This document shows positions 11,672 to 23,326 of a stretch of 64,000 bases of DNA, piece after piece. The DNA comes from Erodium maritimum (lineage: Eukaryota > Streptophyta > Magnoliopsida > Geraniales > Geraniaceae), in NCBI GenBank assembly GCA_963921825.1, contig OY997596.1, forward strand, positions 15,133,001 to 15,197,000. The letters are read 5' to 3'. Numbering within the stretch: the first letter of the stretch is position 1; every line of letters starts with the position of its first letter. Both the position numbers and the translations under genes were made by a program. The notes under the pieces are model-generated. The model was not told the origin of the DNA, made no database searches, and was given only the letters and a program-made list of their open reading frames with translations.

Positions 11672-13072
11672 TGACACTCTGAGATTTAACCCTCAGAATG
11701 GTACGGCAAGCGTACCGGTAATCAAGTAGTATTCGGGTTTAAGTCCGAGATATCGTACCCAAGGGAGCAATTAAACAAGCACTTTAGTTCATTAATCCGA
11801 TAATCAAGCTATTCCTATACTAGTGATTGGTTTGGTTTTGTAAAATGTAAATTCATGCAAGTAATGAGATTAAGTGAATGATCCGAAAATAAGCACAAGT
11901 CACAGGATTATAAATCAGAGATAAAAGGCGATCTAGGACTTTAAAGGGGTTCGAATGTGATGAATGATTTGACGGGGTTCGGTATACATTTGCAACTAAT
12001 ATTATTCTAAGGGCAACGGGAATTCTCTAAGTATAGTCCTAACCATCTCTCGATCGTATTAGGACCCTAACATACTCGGTCCACCTAATTATCTCTAATC
12101 TAGGTGTAGAGCGGTATATAGCATTATATTCTATGAATTCCTCTAACTTTCGGGTTTTACTCCTATGGCTATTGCACTCGTGTCAGTCTAACCATATTCT
12201 GGCTTAGATTAAAACCCGAGCTATTTAATTCCTTTTTTCCTCTTCCTAACCTCATTTCTCAATTGTTGGTTAACAAGATTAAATCATACATATACGTGAT
12301 CAAGGCAATGTAGCATTACGAACGGAATTAAATAAACAAAATCCTAATATTAGTTTAGCAAATGCATAACCCGAACAAGTTAATTTAACTCATCGCATCT
12401 TACCCCAAGCCCTAGATCAATTCGAGTTTAGTTTATAGCAAAGAGAGAAGAACACAAGAGAAGGATTGAAATACTCATACTCATATTAACTGAGAATAGC
12501 AATACAAATATTCAGAACAATCCAAACTACAAAAAACCTCAAAGTGATGCTAGTAGTTCTCATTTGATCTTCTTCTCCAAGTTCTCTAAGTTCTCTCCAA
12601 AAGTGACCTTTCTTCTCCAATTTCGTGATACCTTCAATCTGACCTAAATTCCCTTTTATATGACGGGTTAACTCTGATAAAAATTAGGAAACGCAGTTGG
12701 AAATCGCGTTTTTTGACGCTTGCACGGTCGCTTGCACGTCGTGCAAGATTCTGGTGCACCTTAAGTTGCACGGTTTCTTGCACGCCGTGCAAGAAAATGG
12801 TGCAGATTCTTGACTCCTCTGTTCAGAGTGCACCAGTTTGTTGCACGGCGTGCAACAAACTGGTGCATGTTGCTGACACTTCTGCCCAACTTCCAAATTC
12901 GCTCCATTTCACTCCCGAATTGCCCATTTTTGCTCCGAAAACTTGATGAACCCTGAAACAAGACCAAATACACAATACGAGAGTAAAATGCATCATTTCA
13001 TATTAACTCGGGACTAAAAAGAGCATAAATGTGGGCTAATGACATCTAAAATAGATGTATTTTATGTCCACA
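11672..13072 (-). repeat. 5' LTR of the Athila-like element (about 1.4 kb)
   Basis: On the plus strand it begins TGACACTCTGAG next to the primer binding site. It ends in TTTATGTCCACA at 13072, where LINE coding sequence begins, giving TG...CA termini on both strands. The expected target duplication half is TCAAT (13073-13077). The partner LTR is outside the window to the left. It contains the three palindromes listed separately. Confidence 0.8.
12731..12856. repeat. Three spaced palindromes in the Athila LTR
   Basis: CTTGCACGTCGTGCAAG (12731), CTTGCACGCCGTGCAAG (12777) and GTTGCACGGCGTGCAAC (12840) are 17-base palindromes with eight-base arms and a one-base centre. GGTGCA half-motifs lie between them. 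The flanking LTR shows no such structure. Confidence 0.85.
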
Positions 13073-13579
13073 TCAATATGCTTACAAGTTGTGCCTACAA
13101 AGTGTTTCCTTCTCAACAGAGGAATTTACTCTACAAATATTTGGTGTCCTCTCTGCAATGAGGAACCTGAGGAATTGGACCATCTATTCTTGGGTTGTAA
13201 CTTCTCTTGGTCTATTTGGACACTGGTTTTGGATTGGTGGGGGGTTAAGACAGCCTGCCCAGATGAGATCAAACACTGGTTTATTACTTGGAAGACCCTT
13301 GGACCTTTTTCCTCTCAGTCCCCTTGGAGATTCGTAGTATTCTTCACTATTTGGAGAATCTGGTTGTGCAGAAACAATTTGGTTTTCAACCAAGTCCTAT
13401 TCAGTTCTGAACAAGTGCTACAACAGGTACAAAATGATGTTTTCCAGCTGGTTTGGGCTTTTGCTAAGGGAAGAGCTTTCTACTCATTTATGGATTGGAT
13501 AAATAAGCCTGGGGCCTGCATCTTAAGGAAGAAAATTACTCATGTAGGGAGGGTTCTTAGGCTTGGTGATTTGGAGTAA
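13073..13579 (+). pseudogene. L1-type LINE ORF2, C-terminal zf-RVT end (5' truncated by Athila)
   Basis: From 13073 the plus strand encodes VPTKCFLLNRGI, then CPLCNEEPEELDHLFLGC (C-x2-C-x8-H-x4-C), then IWRIWLCRNNLVFN. This is the zinc-binding domain at the end of plant L1 ORF2. It stops at 13579 without an RNase H domain. Its 5' part is cut off by the Athila LTR and would be on the far side of that element. Confidence 0.85.
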
Positions 13580-14310
13580 CTGAGCTTCTTTGGTGCACTG
13601 GTTTCTTATCATTTGGGGTTGGGGGAGGGTTTGGGATTGGGAGGGTTGGGGGTGAGCTATTAGATTGGTAAGGTTAGGCTGAGTGACTGTGGGGGTTCTA
13701 TTGTCTCTTATATATTTGAGTGTGGGTTCTTGCTTATTCTTTTTTTCCGGCCTTCCTTACTTGACTGATCTTGAGTGGGGATTTAGTTTTAGGTGAGTGG
13801 TTGGTCTGTTCTGAGATAGTTTCTAGGTGTTTCTTGTTTTTGTTGGCCACTTAAGGGCTTTGGGTGATCGTTTGCAGATCTGAAGGGATCTGATTATTTT
13901 GTTGAAACACATTGTTGGTTTCTGGTGATAATTGGGGCAGGTTTTTGATGTCAAGAAGGTTGTTGATCTGTAGGGGAGGGTCTGCCATTGCTTCTGGCTT
14001 GGATTTCCTCCCTCAGTGGCTACCAAGGGTGCTGTTAAGGGTGCTAAAATGCCAAAGACCATAGCAACAGAGTTATGGAAGGGGGGTTTAGTTAGCATTA
14101 CTTGGGTTTTTGTCTGTTGTTTTGATATAGCTTGGGATGCAAGTATCTTAATTTCAAATGTTGGTTGGGTAGCTTGACAAGCAAGTAACCAATGGTGGTT
14201 AATGTTTGTTGGAAAATTGTATATGTTTTGGAGGGATAATCCCTTGACCTTGATTTTCTTTTCGAAAACTTGGTTTTAATAAATTCAAAAATTGCAGATC
14301 AAAAAAAAAA
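13580..14310 (+). repeat. LINE 3' untranslated region with poly(A) tail
   Basis: About 700 bp of T/G-rich sequence follows the zf-RVT stop. It ends with TTTTAATAAATTC and a short A run at 14301-14310, the usual 3' end of a retroposed LINE. Confidence 0.7.
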
Positions 14311-14450
14311 GTTATACCATAAACAATATTGATTATGTTTGAGTTCTGCATTTACATGCTTTCGTATCAGATAAGGTGGTTTTTGGTTCACTTGATTGGT
14401 TTAAATTAGTGAAGACAATGATGGTTGTTATTCGTTGAGTTATTATTTTT
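14311..14450. other. Unassigned spacer
   Basis: AT-rich sequence between the LINE tail and the AT-rich element terminus. No gene or repeat was recognised. Confidence 0.4.
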
Positions 14451-15280
14451 AGGGTAATTTTCACCTCAATGCCTTAATCATCGTTTTTTTTCACTTCAAC
14501 ATCCTAACTATTTTTTTGTGGCACCTCAATACCCTAGAATGACATTTTTCGTCACTTTAGTACCCGCCGTCAACTTTCCATCCATTTTGGATGGAAAATG
14601 CTTGAAAAGTCCAAAATACCCCTAACTAACAGTCAAATTTTCAAAATATGCCATTGATTTTCAAAAAAAAATTATTTATTTTATAAAAATTAGAATTTTC
14701 TTTAAAAATATTAATTTTTTATTTTATAAAATCATTTTATATTTTAAAATATATTTTTTTTATTTTTAAAAATCATTTTTTATTTTAAAAAATCATTTTT
14801 TTATTTTTAAAATCATATTTGATATAAAAAAAATCATATTTAATTTTCAAAAATCTATTTTTATTTTAAAAAAAAAATCAGTTTATTTTTAAAAAATCAG
14901 TTTTATTTTAAAAAATCAGTTTTATTTTAAAAAATCAGTTTCATGTTAAAAAAATCAGTTTTTTTTAAATCAGTTTTATTTTAAAAAATCTGTTTTTAGT
15001 TTTATAAAAACAGTTTTTATTTTAAAAAAACAAAATGATTTTTTTAAAAAATCAGCTTAATATATAAAAAAAATCATACTTTGTTTTAAATATATATAGA
15101 AATAATTTTTTAATTATAAAATATTTAAAAAAATTGTTTATTATAGAAATAGTTTTTATTTTTTTTCATTTCCATATTTTCATTTATCTCTTTTTTTGAA
15201 TAGTTTTATTTATTTGTAAATATTTATTTTTTATTTAAAAAAGTCATTCTTAAATATTTATCCATTGTCTGTATTCAACA
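14451..15280 (+). repeat. AT-rich MULE-like terminus, left copy
   Basis: It starts AGGGTAATTTTCACCTC, continues with CCGCCGTCAACTTTCCATCC and CCAAAATACCCCTAACTAAC, then runs for about 600 bp of imperfect short-period repeat (AAAAAATCAGTTTTATTTT-like). The same order occurs in reverse complement at 24640-25289, at roughly 75% similarity in the non-repetitive part. The pair behaves as long terminal inverted repeats. No matching target duplication was found at the two outer borders, so a single element is not proven. Confidence 0.6.
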
Positions 15281-15521
15281 CTGCCTTCAAAATCTGGCCA
15301 AACCTGGTCTGCTCCAGTGAACTTCATCTTTATCGGCCAATACTCATCTATCCGGCCAAAATTTAACAAACAAAAAAATCAACTTAATTCAACAAAATAA
15401 ACCTCATCCAAACCTCGAAATTTTTTCAATAGAAAAATAAACATTTAACAAAAATAAATAGAAAAAAATCAAATCTGGTTTATATTGAACGTTGAGTTCA
15501 ATCGTCTTCTTCGCGAACTCT
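15281..15521. other. Unassigned spacer before the gag array
   Basis: It contains three CCGGCCAA/TGGCCAAA-type words and AT-rich filler. No ORF of interest. The sequence changes abruptly to LTR sequence at about 15522. Confidence 0.4.
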
Positions 15522-15668
15522 GGTCCTCGGGTTCCCTCTATATCGAGTATGTAATTGTTACGATTGGGAAGAAGAAGAAGAACAAGTATTCGCTCGCGCG
15601 AAGCCTTGGACTAAATTTGAAGTCCTACAACGGTCCGATAACGTGATCCATCGTGTAGGGTCATAACA
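15522..15668 (+). repeat. gag-only element, LTR copy 1 (5' truncated)
   Basis: It matches the last third of the 422-bp LTR at 16714-17135 (from GGTCCTCGGGTTCCCTC) and ends TCATAACA just before the primer binding site TTGGTATCTGAGCC, which has one change from the consensus. The 5' two-thirds is missing. Confidence 0.8.
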
Positions 15669-16713
15669 TATTGGTATCTGAGCCGAGCGTTAGGGCGCAA
15701 AAATCTGTGGAGCAGAAGATGGAAGGCGTGATAGTTGCGTTCACTACAGCTCATACCCAATCTACAGCATGGTATGAAGCTGACCAGTGAAGGATCGAAG
15801 CTTACTAGTGAAGGATCAAGTACCTGACCCTATAGGTCCAGTCCTTATCTACGATGACGGAGCAGCCCGAAGGCAGCTTGGCATTAACTACCAGACCACG
15901 GGAACGAGCAGTTCCTGCGACTTCTGGAATAGGGACGGGTGGTGACGGAGGCTCTCTCGTGCCTTGTTTTGCGCCTCGAATTTTTGAGATTCGACGGGCG
16001 TGTTGACCCAACTGGGTGGCTGAATCGATGTGAGAGTTACTTTCTTCATCAACGCACTACACAAGAAGAGAAGGTACTGCTGGCGTCATTCCATCTAGAG
16101 GACGACGCACAGTTGTGGTTTATGAAGATCCAACTGGATTTTCCTAACCTAAATTTGTCGGTATTTAAAATGTATTGGCATACCCGTTTTGGCTCCATGT
16201 TTAAAGTAACAGGTTGGGAGAACTAGTGAAGCTGCGATAGACGGGTTCGGTTGATAAGTATGCAACTCAGTTAGAGCGATTGGCGGCACAAGTCCCGGGT
16301 TTACAGCAGGATCGGGAAACTTTCTTATTCTTGAGTGGCCTCCGAAGGACATTGGCAATCGATGTGGAAGTCCAACAGCCACGAGATCCGACGACAGCTA
16401 TGGGGCTAGTCAAGCTGTATGAAGAACGTGCTCGTGAGGAGGCTAAAACTCCACCAGTTATAGCTCCGAGCAGACGACCAGCCATGGATAATTCTTCTCG
16501 GCCATTTTTCAAGCAAATTTCTCAGGCCGAGAAGCAAGAGCGAATCGCTAAAGTACTTTGCTTCAACTGTGATGAAGCTTACGTCCCAGGTCACAAGTGT
16601 GCGAAACTTTTTTGGTAGGAGATGATTGAGGACAAGGTCGAGGACAAGGCCTCCAATGTGATGGATCCACCATATGCGCTTGAGGACAAGCGCCATGTGC
16701 AAGGGGAGAGTGA
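15669..16713 (+). pseudogene. gag unit 1 of the tandem gag-only array
   Basis: The gag core is at 15939-16226 (DPTGWLNRCESYFLHQ, then KVLLASFHLEDDAQLWFM). A one-base deletion near 16207, relative to the other units, shifts the frame to 16280-16618, which ends in a zinc knuckle CFNCDEAYVPGHKC and a TAG. The domain order is retrotransposon gag followed directly by the knuckle. No protease, RT or integrase follows before the next LTR at 16714. The family is Ty3-gypsy by gag type. Confidence 0.83.
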
Positions 16714-17135
16714 TGTTACGGGCCTTACGGACCGGAATGGGATAAGCAAGCACACCACAAGGGTGTGGCCGGCTAGGGCTTTGGCCATTAATAAGTTTAT
16801 TTCCTTTTTATTAATGTCTTTGAGTTCAAGTAATATTAGGAATTGGTAAGTTAGATAATTACCAATTATGATTCTATTAGGGTTTTGGTTTTAGGTAACC
16901 TCCTTGGCTATATATACCAAGAGAGGTGAATGAATAAAATAGACTGGAGAATTTAAAGAAATACTTTGGTCTCTCCCTACGAGGTCCTCGGGTTCCCTCT
17001 ATAACGAGTCTGTAATTGTTACGATTGGGAAGAAGAAGAACAAGAACAACAAGGATTCGCTCGCACGAAGCCTTGGACTGAATCTGAAGTCCTACAACAG
17101 TCCCATAATGCGATCCATCACGCAGGGTCATAACA
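16714..17135 (+). repeat. gag-only element, LTR copy 2 (422 bp)
   Basis: It begins TGTTACGGGCC and ends GGTCATAACA (TGTTA/TAACA ends). It contains a TATA box (CTATATATA, 16908-16916) and AATAAA at 16933-16938. The primer binding site TGGTATCAGAGC follows at 17139-17150. This is the best-preserved LTR of the array. Confidence 0.9.
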
Positions 17136-17992
17136 TATTGGTATCAGAGCCGAGCATTATGGCGCAAAAATCTGTGGAGCAGAAGCTGGATGACTTGATA
17201 ACTGCATTCACTACAGCTCAGACCCAATCTGCAGCACGGTATGAAGCTGACCAGCGAAGGATGGAAGCATACTAGTGAAGGATCGAGTACCTGTCCCTAC
17301 AGGTCCAGTCCTAATCTACGTCGACGGAGCAGCCCGAAGGCAGCTCGGTCCTGAATGCTGGCGTCATTCCATCTAGAGGATGACGCGCAGTTGTGGTTTA
17401 TGAAGCTCCAACTGGATTTTCCTAACCTAAATTTTCCAGCATTTAAAATGTATTGGCATACCCGTTTTGGCTCCATGTTTAAATTTAACGGGTTGGGAGA
17501 ACTAGCGAAACTGCGACAGACGGGTTCGGTTGATGAGTATGCATCTCAGTTCGAGCGACTAGCGGCACAAGTCCCAGGTTTGCAGCAAGATCAGGAAATT
17601 TTCTTATTCTTGAGTGGCCTCCGAAGGACATTGGCGATCGATGTGGAAGTCCAGCAGCCACGAGATCGGACGACAGTTATGCGGCTAGTCAAGCTCTATG
17701 AAGAACGTGCTCGTGAGGAGGCTAGAACTCCACTAGCTGTAGCTCCGAGTAGACGACCAGCCATGGATAATTCTCTTTGGCCATTTTTCAAGTAAATTTC
17801 TCAGGCCGAGAAGCAAGAGCAAATCGCTAAAGATTTTTCCTTCAACTGTGATGTAGCTTACGTCCCAGGTCACAAGTGTGCGAAACTTTATTTGTAGGAG
17901 ATGATCGAGGACGAGGTCAAGGACAGAGCTTCCAATGTGATGGATCCACCCTATGCGCTTGAGGACAAGCGCCATGTGCAAGGGGAGAGTGA
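17136..17992 (+). pseudogene. gag unit 2 (internally deleted)
   Basis: The start MAQKSVEQKLDD is visible at about 17160. About 180 bp encoding the WLNRCESYF region is missing: sequence jumps near 17350 to LASFHLEDDAQLWFM. The rest reads through 17355-17795 to a TAA after the FFK motif. The knuckle is present beyond the stop but degenerate. Confidence 0.8.
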
Positions 17993-18413
17993 TGTTACGG
18001 GCCTTACGGATCGTAACGGAATGGGATAAGCAAGCATACCACAAGGGTATGGCCGGCTAGGGCTTTGGCCATTAATAAGTTTATTTCCTTTTTATTAATG
18101 TCTTTGAGTTCAAGTAATATTAGAAATAGGTAAGTTAGATAATTACCAATTATGATTCTATTAGGGTTTGGGTTTTAGGTAACCTCCTTGGGTATATATA
18201 CCAAGAAAGGTGAATGAATAAAATAGCCTAGAGAATTTAAAGAAATACTTTGGTCTCTCCCTACGAGGTCATCGAGTTCCCTCTATAACGAGTCTGTAAT
18301 TGTTACGATTGGGAAGAAGAAGAATAACAAAGATTCGCTCGCGCGGATCCCTGGAATGAATCTGAAGTCCTACAATAGTCCCATAACGTGATCCATCACG
18401 CAGGGTTATAAAA
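17993..18413 (+). repeat. gag-only element, LTR copy 3
   Basis: Same start TGTTACGGGCC. The 3' end is decayed (TTATAAAA for TCATAACA) and the primer binding site reads TTTGTGTCCGAGCC, no longer a good tRNA-Met match. Confidence 0.85.
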
Positions 18414-19456
18414 TATTTGTGTCCGAGCCAAGCGTTATGGCGCAATAATCTATGGAGCAGAATCTGGATGACTTGATAGCTGCGTTCACTGCATCTCAGA
18501 CCCAATCTGCAGCAGATATGAAGCTAACCAGCGAAGGATCGAAGCTTACTAGTGAAGGATCGAGTACCAGGCCCTACAGGTCCAGTCCTTATCTACGTCG
18601 ACGGAGCAGCCCGAAGGCATCTCGACTCTAACTACTCGACCACAAGAACGAGCGGTTCCTGCGACTTCTAGATCAGTGACGGGTGGTGACGGAGGTGCCG
18701 TCGTGCCTCGTTTTCCGCCTCGAATTCCTGAGATTCGACGAGCGTACTGACCCAACTACATGGCTGAATCGATGTGAGAGTTACTTTCTTCATCAATGCG
18801 CTACACAAGAGGAGAAGGTACTGTTGGCGTCATTCCATCTAGAGGCCGACGCGCAGTTGTGGTTTATGAAGCTCCAACTGGATTTTCCTAACCTAAATTT
18901 TCCGGCATTATAATGTATTGGCATACCCATTTTGGCTCCAGGTTTAAAGGTAACAGGTTGGGAGAACTAGCGAAGCTGCGACAGACGGGTTCGGTTGATG
19001 AGTATGTAACTCATGTCAAGCGATTGGCGGCACAAGTCTCGGGTTTGCAGCAAGATCAGGAAATTTTCTTATTCTTGAGTGGCCTCCGAAGGACATTGAC
19101 AATCGATGTGGAAGTCCAGCAGCCACGAGATCCGACGATAGCTATGGGGTAATCAAGCTCTATGAAGAACGTGCTCGTGAGGAGGCTAAAACTCCACCAG
19201 CTGTAGCTCCGAGCAGACGACCAGCCATGGATAATTCTCCTCGGCCATTTTTCAAGCAAATTTCTCAGGCAGAGAAGCAAGAGCGAATCACTAAAGGACT
19301 TTGCTTCAACTGTGATGAAGCTTACGTCCCAGGTCACAAGTGTGCGAAACTTTTTTGGTAGGAGATGATCGAGGAGGAGGTCGAGGACATGGCTGCCAAT
19401 GTGATGGATACACCATATGCGCTTGAGGAAAAGCGCCATGTGCAAGGGGAGAGTGA
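18414..19456 (+). pseudogene. gag unit 3
   Basis: The gag core is at 18683-18913 (DERTDPTTWLNRCESYF), with a stop where other units have a lysine codon (GCATTATAATG versus GCATTTAAAATG). It resumes at 18913-19152 and ends at another stop after IAMG. The knuckle CFNCDEAYVPGHKC is present at about 19300. From about 18914 on it is identical by eye to unit 4. Confidence 0.83.
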
Positions 19457-19880
19457 TGTTACGGGCCTTACGGACCGTAACGGAATGGGATAAGCAAGCA
19501 CACCACAAGGGTGTGGCCGGCTAGGGCTTTGGCCATTAATAAGTTTGTTCCCTTTTTATTAATGTCTTTGAGTTCAAGTAATATTAGGAATACATAAGTT
19601 AGATAATTACCAATTATAATTCTATTAGGGTTTTGGTTTTAGGTAACCTCCTTTGTTTTATATACCTAGAGAGGTGAATGAATAAAATAGACTGGAGAAT
19701 TTAAAGAAATACTTTGGTCTCTCCCTACGAGGTCCTCGGGTTCCCTCTATATCGAGTATGTAATTGTTACGATTGGGAAGAAGAAGAAGAACAACAAGTA
19801 TTCGCTTGCACGAAGCCTTGGACTGAATCTGAAGTCCTACAACGGTCCGATAACGTGATCCATCGTGCAGGGTCATAACA
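19457..19880 (+). repeat. gag-only element, LTR copy 4
   Basis: TGTTACGGGCC to GGTCATAACA, 424 bp, followed by a mutated primer site (TTGGTATTTGAGCC). Its 5' part is identical to LTR copy 5 up to the GAA tract. Confidence 0.87.
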
Positions 19881-20900
19881 TATTGGTATTTGAGCCGAGC
19901 GTTATGGCGCAAAAATCTGTGCAGCAGAAGACGGATGACGTGATAGTTGCGTTCACTGCAGCTCATACCCAATCTACAGCACGGTATGAAGCTGACCAGT
20001 GAAGGATCGAAGCTTACTAGTGAAGGATCGAGTACCTGGCCCTATAGGTCCAGTCCTTATCTACGACGACGGAGTAGCCCGAAGGCAGCTTGGCATTAAC
20101 TACCAGACCACGGGAACGAGCAGTTCCTGCGACTTCTGGACCAGGGACGGGCGTACTGACCCAACTACATGGCAGATTCGACGAGCGTACTGACCCAACT
20201 ACATGGCTGAATCGATGTGAGAGTTACTTTCTTCATCAACGCACTACACAAGAAGAGAAGATACTGCTGGCGTCATTCCATCTAGAGGACGACGCGCAGT
20301 TGTGGTTTATGAAGCTCCAACTGGATTTTCCTAACCTAAATTTTCCGGCATTTAAAATGTATTGGCATACCCATTTTGGCTCCAGGTTTAAAGGTAACAG
20401 GTTGGGAGAACTAGCGAAGCTGCGACAGACGGGTTCGGTTGATGAGTATGTAACTCATGTCAAGCGATTGGCGGCACAAGTCTCGGGTTTGCAGCAAGAT
20501 CAGGAAATTTTCTTATTCTTGAGTGGCCTCCGAAGGACATTGACAATCGATGTGGAAGTCCAGCAGCCACGAGATCCGACGATAGCTATGGGGTAATCAA
20601 GCTCTATGAAGAACGTGCTCGTGAGGAGGCTAAAACTCCACCAGCTGTAGCTCCGAGCAGACGACCAGCCATGGATAATTCTCCTCGGCCATTTTTCAAG
20701 CAAATTTCTCAGGCAGAGAAGCAAGAGCGAATCACTAAAGGACTTTGCTTCAACTGTGATGAAGCTTACGTCCCAGGTCACAAGTGTGCGAAACTTTTTT
20801 GGTAGGAGATGATCGAGGAGGAGGTCGAGGACATGGCTGCCAATGTGATGGATACACCATATGCGCTTGAGGAAAAGCGCCATGTGCAAGGGGAGAGTGA
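19881..20900 (+). pseudogene. gag unit 4, near-identical duplicate of unit 3
   Basis: The frame 20090-20596 covers the gag core up to the same stop after IAMG as unit 3. About 870 bp (20358-21220) matches 18914-19776 with no difference seen, at an offset of 1444. Near 20147-20205 a 24-bp word (containing ACTGACCCAACTACATGGC) is duplicated in tandem, which is not seen in the other units. Confidence 0.85.
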
Positions 20901-21354
20901 TGTTACGGGCCTTACGGACCGTAACGGAATGGGATAAGCAAGCACACCACAAGGGTGTGGCCGGCTAGGGCTTTGGCCATTAATAAGTTTGTTCCCTTTT
21001 TATTAATGTCTTTGAGTTCAAGTAATATTAGGAATACATAAGTTAGATAATTACCAATTATAATTCTATTAGGGTTTTGGTTTTAGGTAACCTCCTTTGT
21101 TTTATATACCTAGAGAGGTGAATGAATAAAATAGACTGGAGAATTTAAAGAAATACTTTGGTCTCTCCCTACGAGGTCCTCGGGTTCCCTCTATATCGAG
21201 TATGTAATTGTTACGATTGGGAAGAAGAAGAAGAAGAAGAAGAAGAAGAAGAAGAAGAAGAAGAAGAAGAAGAAGAAGAAGAAGAAGAAGAAGAAGAAGA
21301 AGAAGAAGAAGAAGAAGAAGAAGAAGAAGAAGAAGAAGAAGAAGAAGAAGAACA
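20901..21354 (+). repeat. gag-only element, LTR copy 5 with GAA expansion
   Basis: Intact for the first 320 bp. The last ~110 bp, present in other copies as the GAA/CAA-containing end, is replaced by a pure GAA run that joins directly to AACATATTGGTATCAGAGCC at the primer binding site. Confidence 0.87.
21221..21351 (+). repeat. (GAA)~44 microsatellite
   Basis: An uninterrupted GAA trinucleotide run of about 131 bp. The other LTR copies have only three to four GAA units here, followed by CAA units. The long Glu, Arg or Phe runs predicted across it are not genes. Confidence 0.98.
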
Positions 21355-22290
21355 TATTGGTATCAGAGCCGAGCGATATGGCGCAAAAATATGTGGAGCA
21401 GAAGGTGGATGACTTTATACTTGCGTTCACTGCAGCTCAGACCCAATCTGCCGCACGGTATGAAGCTGACTAGCGGAGGATCGAAGCTGACCAGTGAAGG
21501 ATCGAGTACCTAGCCTATAGGTCCAGCCTTTATCTACGTCGACGGAGCAGCCCAAAGGCAGCTCGGCCTCAACTGCCTGACCACAGGAACCAGCGGTTCC
21601 TACGACTTCCGACGCAAAGACGGGTGGTGACGGATGCGCTCTCGTGCCTCGTTTTGCGTTTCTTGAATTTCCTCGACTCGACAGGAGTGCTGACCCAATT
21701 GTGTTGCTGAATCGATGTGAGAGTTACTTTCTCCATCAACGCACTACACAAGTGGAGAAGGTACTATTGGCGTCATTCCATCTAGAGGACGACGCGCAGT
21801 TGTGGTTTATGAAGCTCCAACTTGATTTTCGTAACCTAAATTTGCCGGCATTTAAAATGTATTGTCATACCCGTTTTTGCTCCATGTTTAAAGGTAACAG
21901 GTTGGGAGAACTAGCGAAGCTGCGACAGACGGGTTCGGTTGATGAGTATGCTACTCAATTCGAGCGACTGGCGGCACAAGTCCCGGGTTTCCATCAAGAT
22001 TAGGAAATTTCCTTATTCCTATGTGGCCTTCGAAAGGACATTGGCGATCGATGTGAAAGTCCAGCAGCCACGAGATCTGACGACATCTATGGGGCTAGCC
22101 AAGCTCTATAAATAACTTGCTCGTGAGGGGGCTAAAACTCCACCAGCTGTAGCTCTGAGTATACGACCAGCAATGGATAATTCTCCTAGGCCTTTTTTCA
22201 AGCAAATTTCTCAGGCCGAGAACCAGGAGCGAATCGATAAAGGCCTTTGCTTCAACTGTGAAGAAGCTTACGTCCCAGTTCACAAGTGTG
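21355..22290 (+). pseudogene. gag unit 5 (3' deleted)
   Basis: The gag core is open at 21644-22003 (LLNRCESYFLHQRTTQVEK) with a stop after GFHQD, followed by frameshifts. The knuckle begins CFNCEEAYVPVHKC, then the sequence jumps at about 22290 straight into the last 33 bases of an LTR, so most of the separating LTR is deleted. Confidence 0.8.
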
Positions 22291-22323
22291 CCATAACGCG
22301 ATCCATCACGCAGGGTCTTAACA
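22291..22323 (+). repeat. gag-only element, LTR remnant (33 bp)
   Basis: Only CCATAACGCGATCCATCACG and the terminal GGGTCTTAACA of an LTR remain, followed by a primer site variant TTGATATCAGAGTC. This is a deletion junction between units 5 and 6. Confidence 0.8.
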
Positions 22324-23326
22324 TATTGATATCAGAGTCGAGCGTTATGGCGCAAAAATCTATGGAGCAGAAGTTGGATGACTTTATAGCTGTGTTTATT
22401 GCAGCTCAGACCCAATCTGCCGTACGCTATGAAGCTGACCACCAAAGGATTGAAGCTGACCAGCGAAGGATTGAGTACCCGGCCTACAGGTCCAGTCCTT
22501 ATCTACGCCGACGAAGCAGCCCGAAGGCAGGTTGGCCCCAACTGCCTGACGACGTGAACGAGCGGTTCCTGCGACTTTTGGCGCAAGGACGGGTGGTGAC
22601 GGAGGCGCTCTCGTGCCTCGTTTTGTGTGCCTCGAATTTTCGTGATTCGACGGGCGTGCTGATCCAACTGCATTGCTGAATCGATGTGAGAGTTACTTTC
22701 TCCATCAACGCACTACACAAGAGGAGAAGGTACTGCTGGCGTCATTTCATCTAGAGGAGGACGCGCAGTTGTGATTTATGAAGCTCCAATTTGATTTTCC
22801 TAACATAAATTGGTCGGCATTTAAAATGTATTGCCATACCCGTTTTGGCTTCATGTTTAAAGGTAATAGGTCGCGAGAACTAGCGAAGTTGCAACAGACG
22901 GGTTCGGTTGATGAGTATGCAACTCAGTACGAGCGACAAGCGGCACAAGTCCCGGGTTTGCAGCAAGATCAGGAAATTGGCGATCGATGTGGAAGTTCAG
23001 GAGCCACGAGATCTGACGACAGCTATGGGGCTAGTCAAGCTCTATGAAGAACGTGCTCGTGAGGAGGCTAAAACTCCACCAACTATAGCTCGGAGTAGAC
23101 AACCGGCCATTGATAATTCTCCTCCGCCATTTTTCAAGCAAATTTCTCAGGCCGAGAAGCAAGAGCAAATCGCTAAAGGCCTTTGCTTCAACTGTGATGA
23201 AGCTTACGTCCCAGGTCACAAGTGTGCGAAACTTATTTGGTTGGAGATGATCGAGGACAAGGTTGCCAATGTGATGGATCTACCTTATGCGCTTGAGGAC
23301 AAGCGCCATGTGCAAGTGGGGAGTGA
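22324..23326 (+). pseudogene. gag unit 6 (most complete N-terminus)
   Basis: The start codon at 22347 gives MAQKSMEQKLDDFIAVF and a duplicated short word (YEADHQRIEADQRRIEY). The frame is lost before the WLNRCESYF region and resumes at 22778-23047 and 22908-23363. The latter contains the knuckle CFNCDEAYVPGHKC, and here the TAG seen after it in other units is TTG, so the frame runs on into the LTR. A deletion of about 40 bp removes the FLFLSGLRR motif. Confidence 0.82.

Noticed and set aside
17139..17150. tRNA-like sequence next to the LTRs
   Set aside because: Only the 12-base primer complement is present; no cloverleaf can be formed, so it is a primer binding site, not a tRNA gene.
21158..21513. 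Long Glu-, Arg- and Phe-run open frames
   Set aside because: They are translations of the (GAA)n microsatellite in an LTR, not genes.
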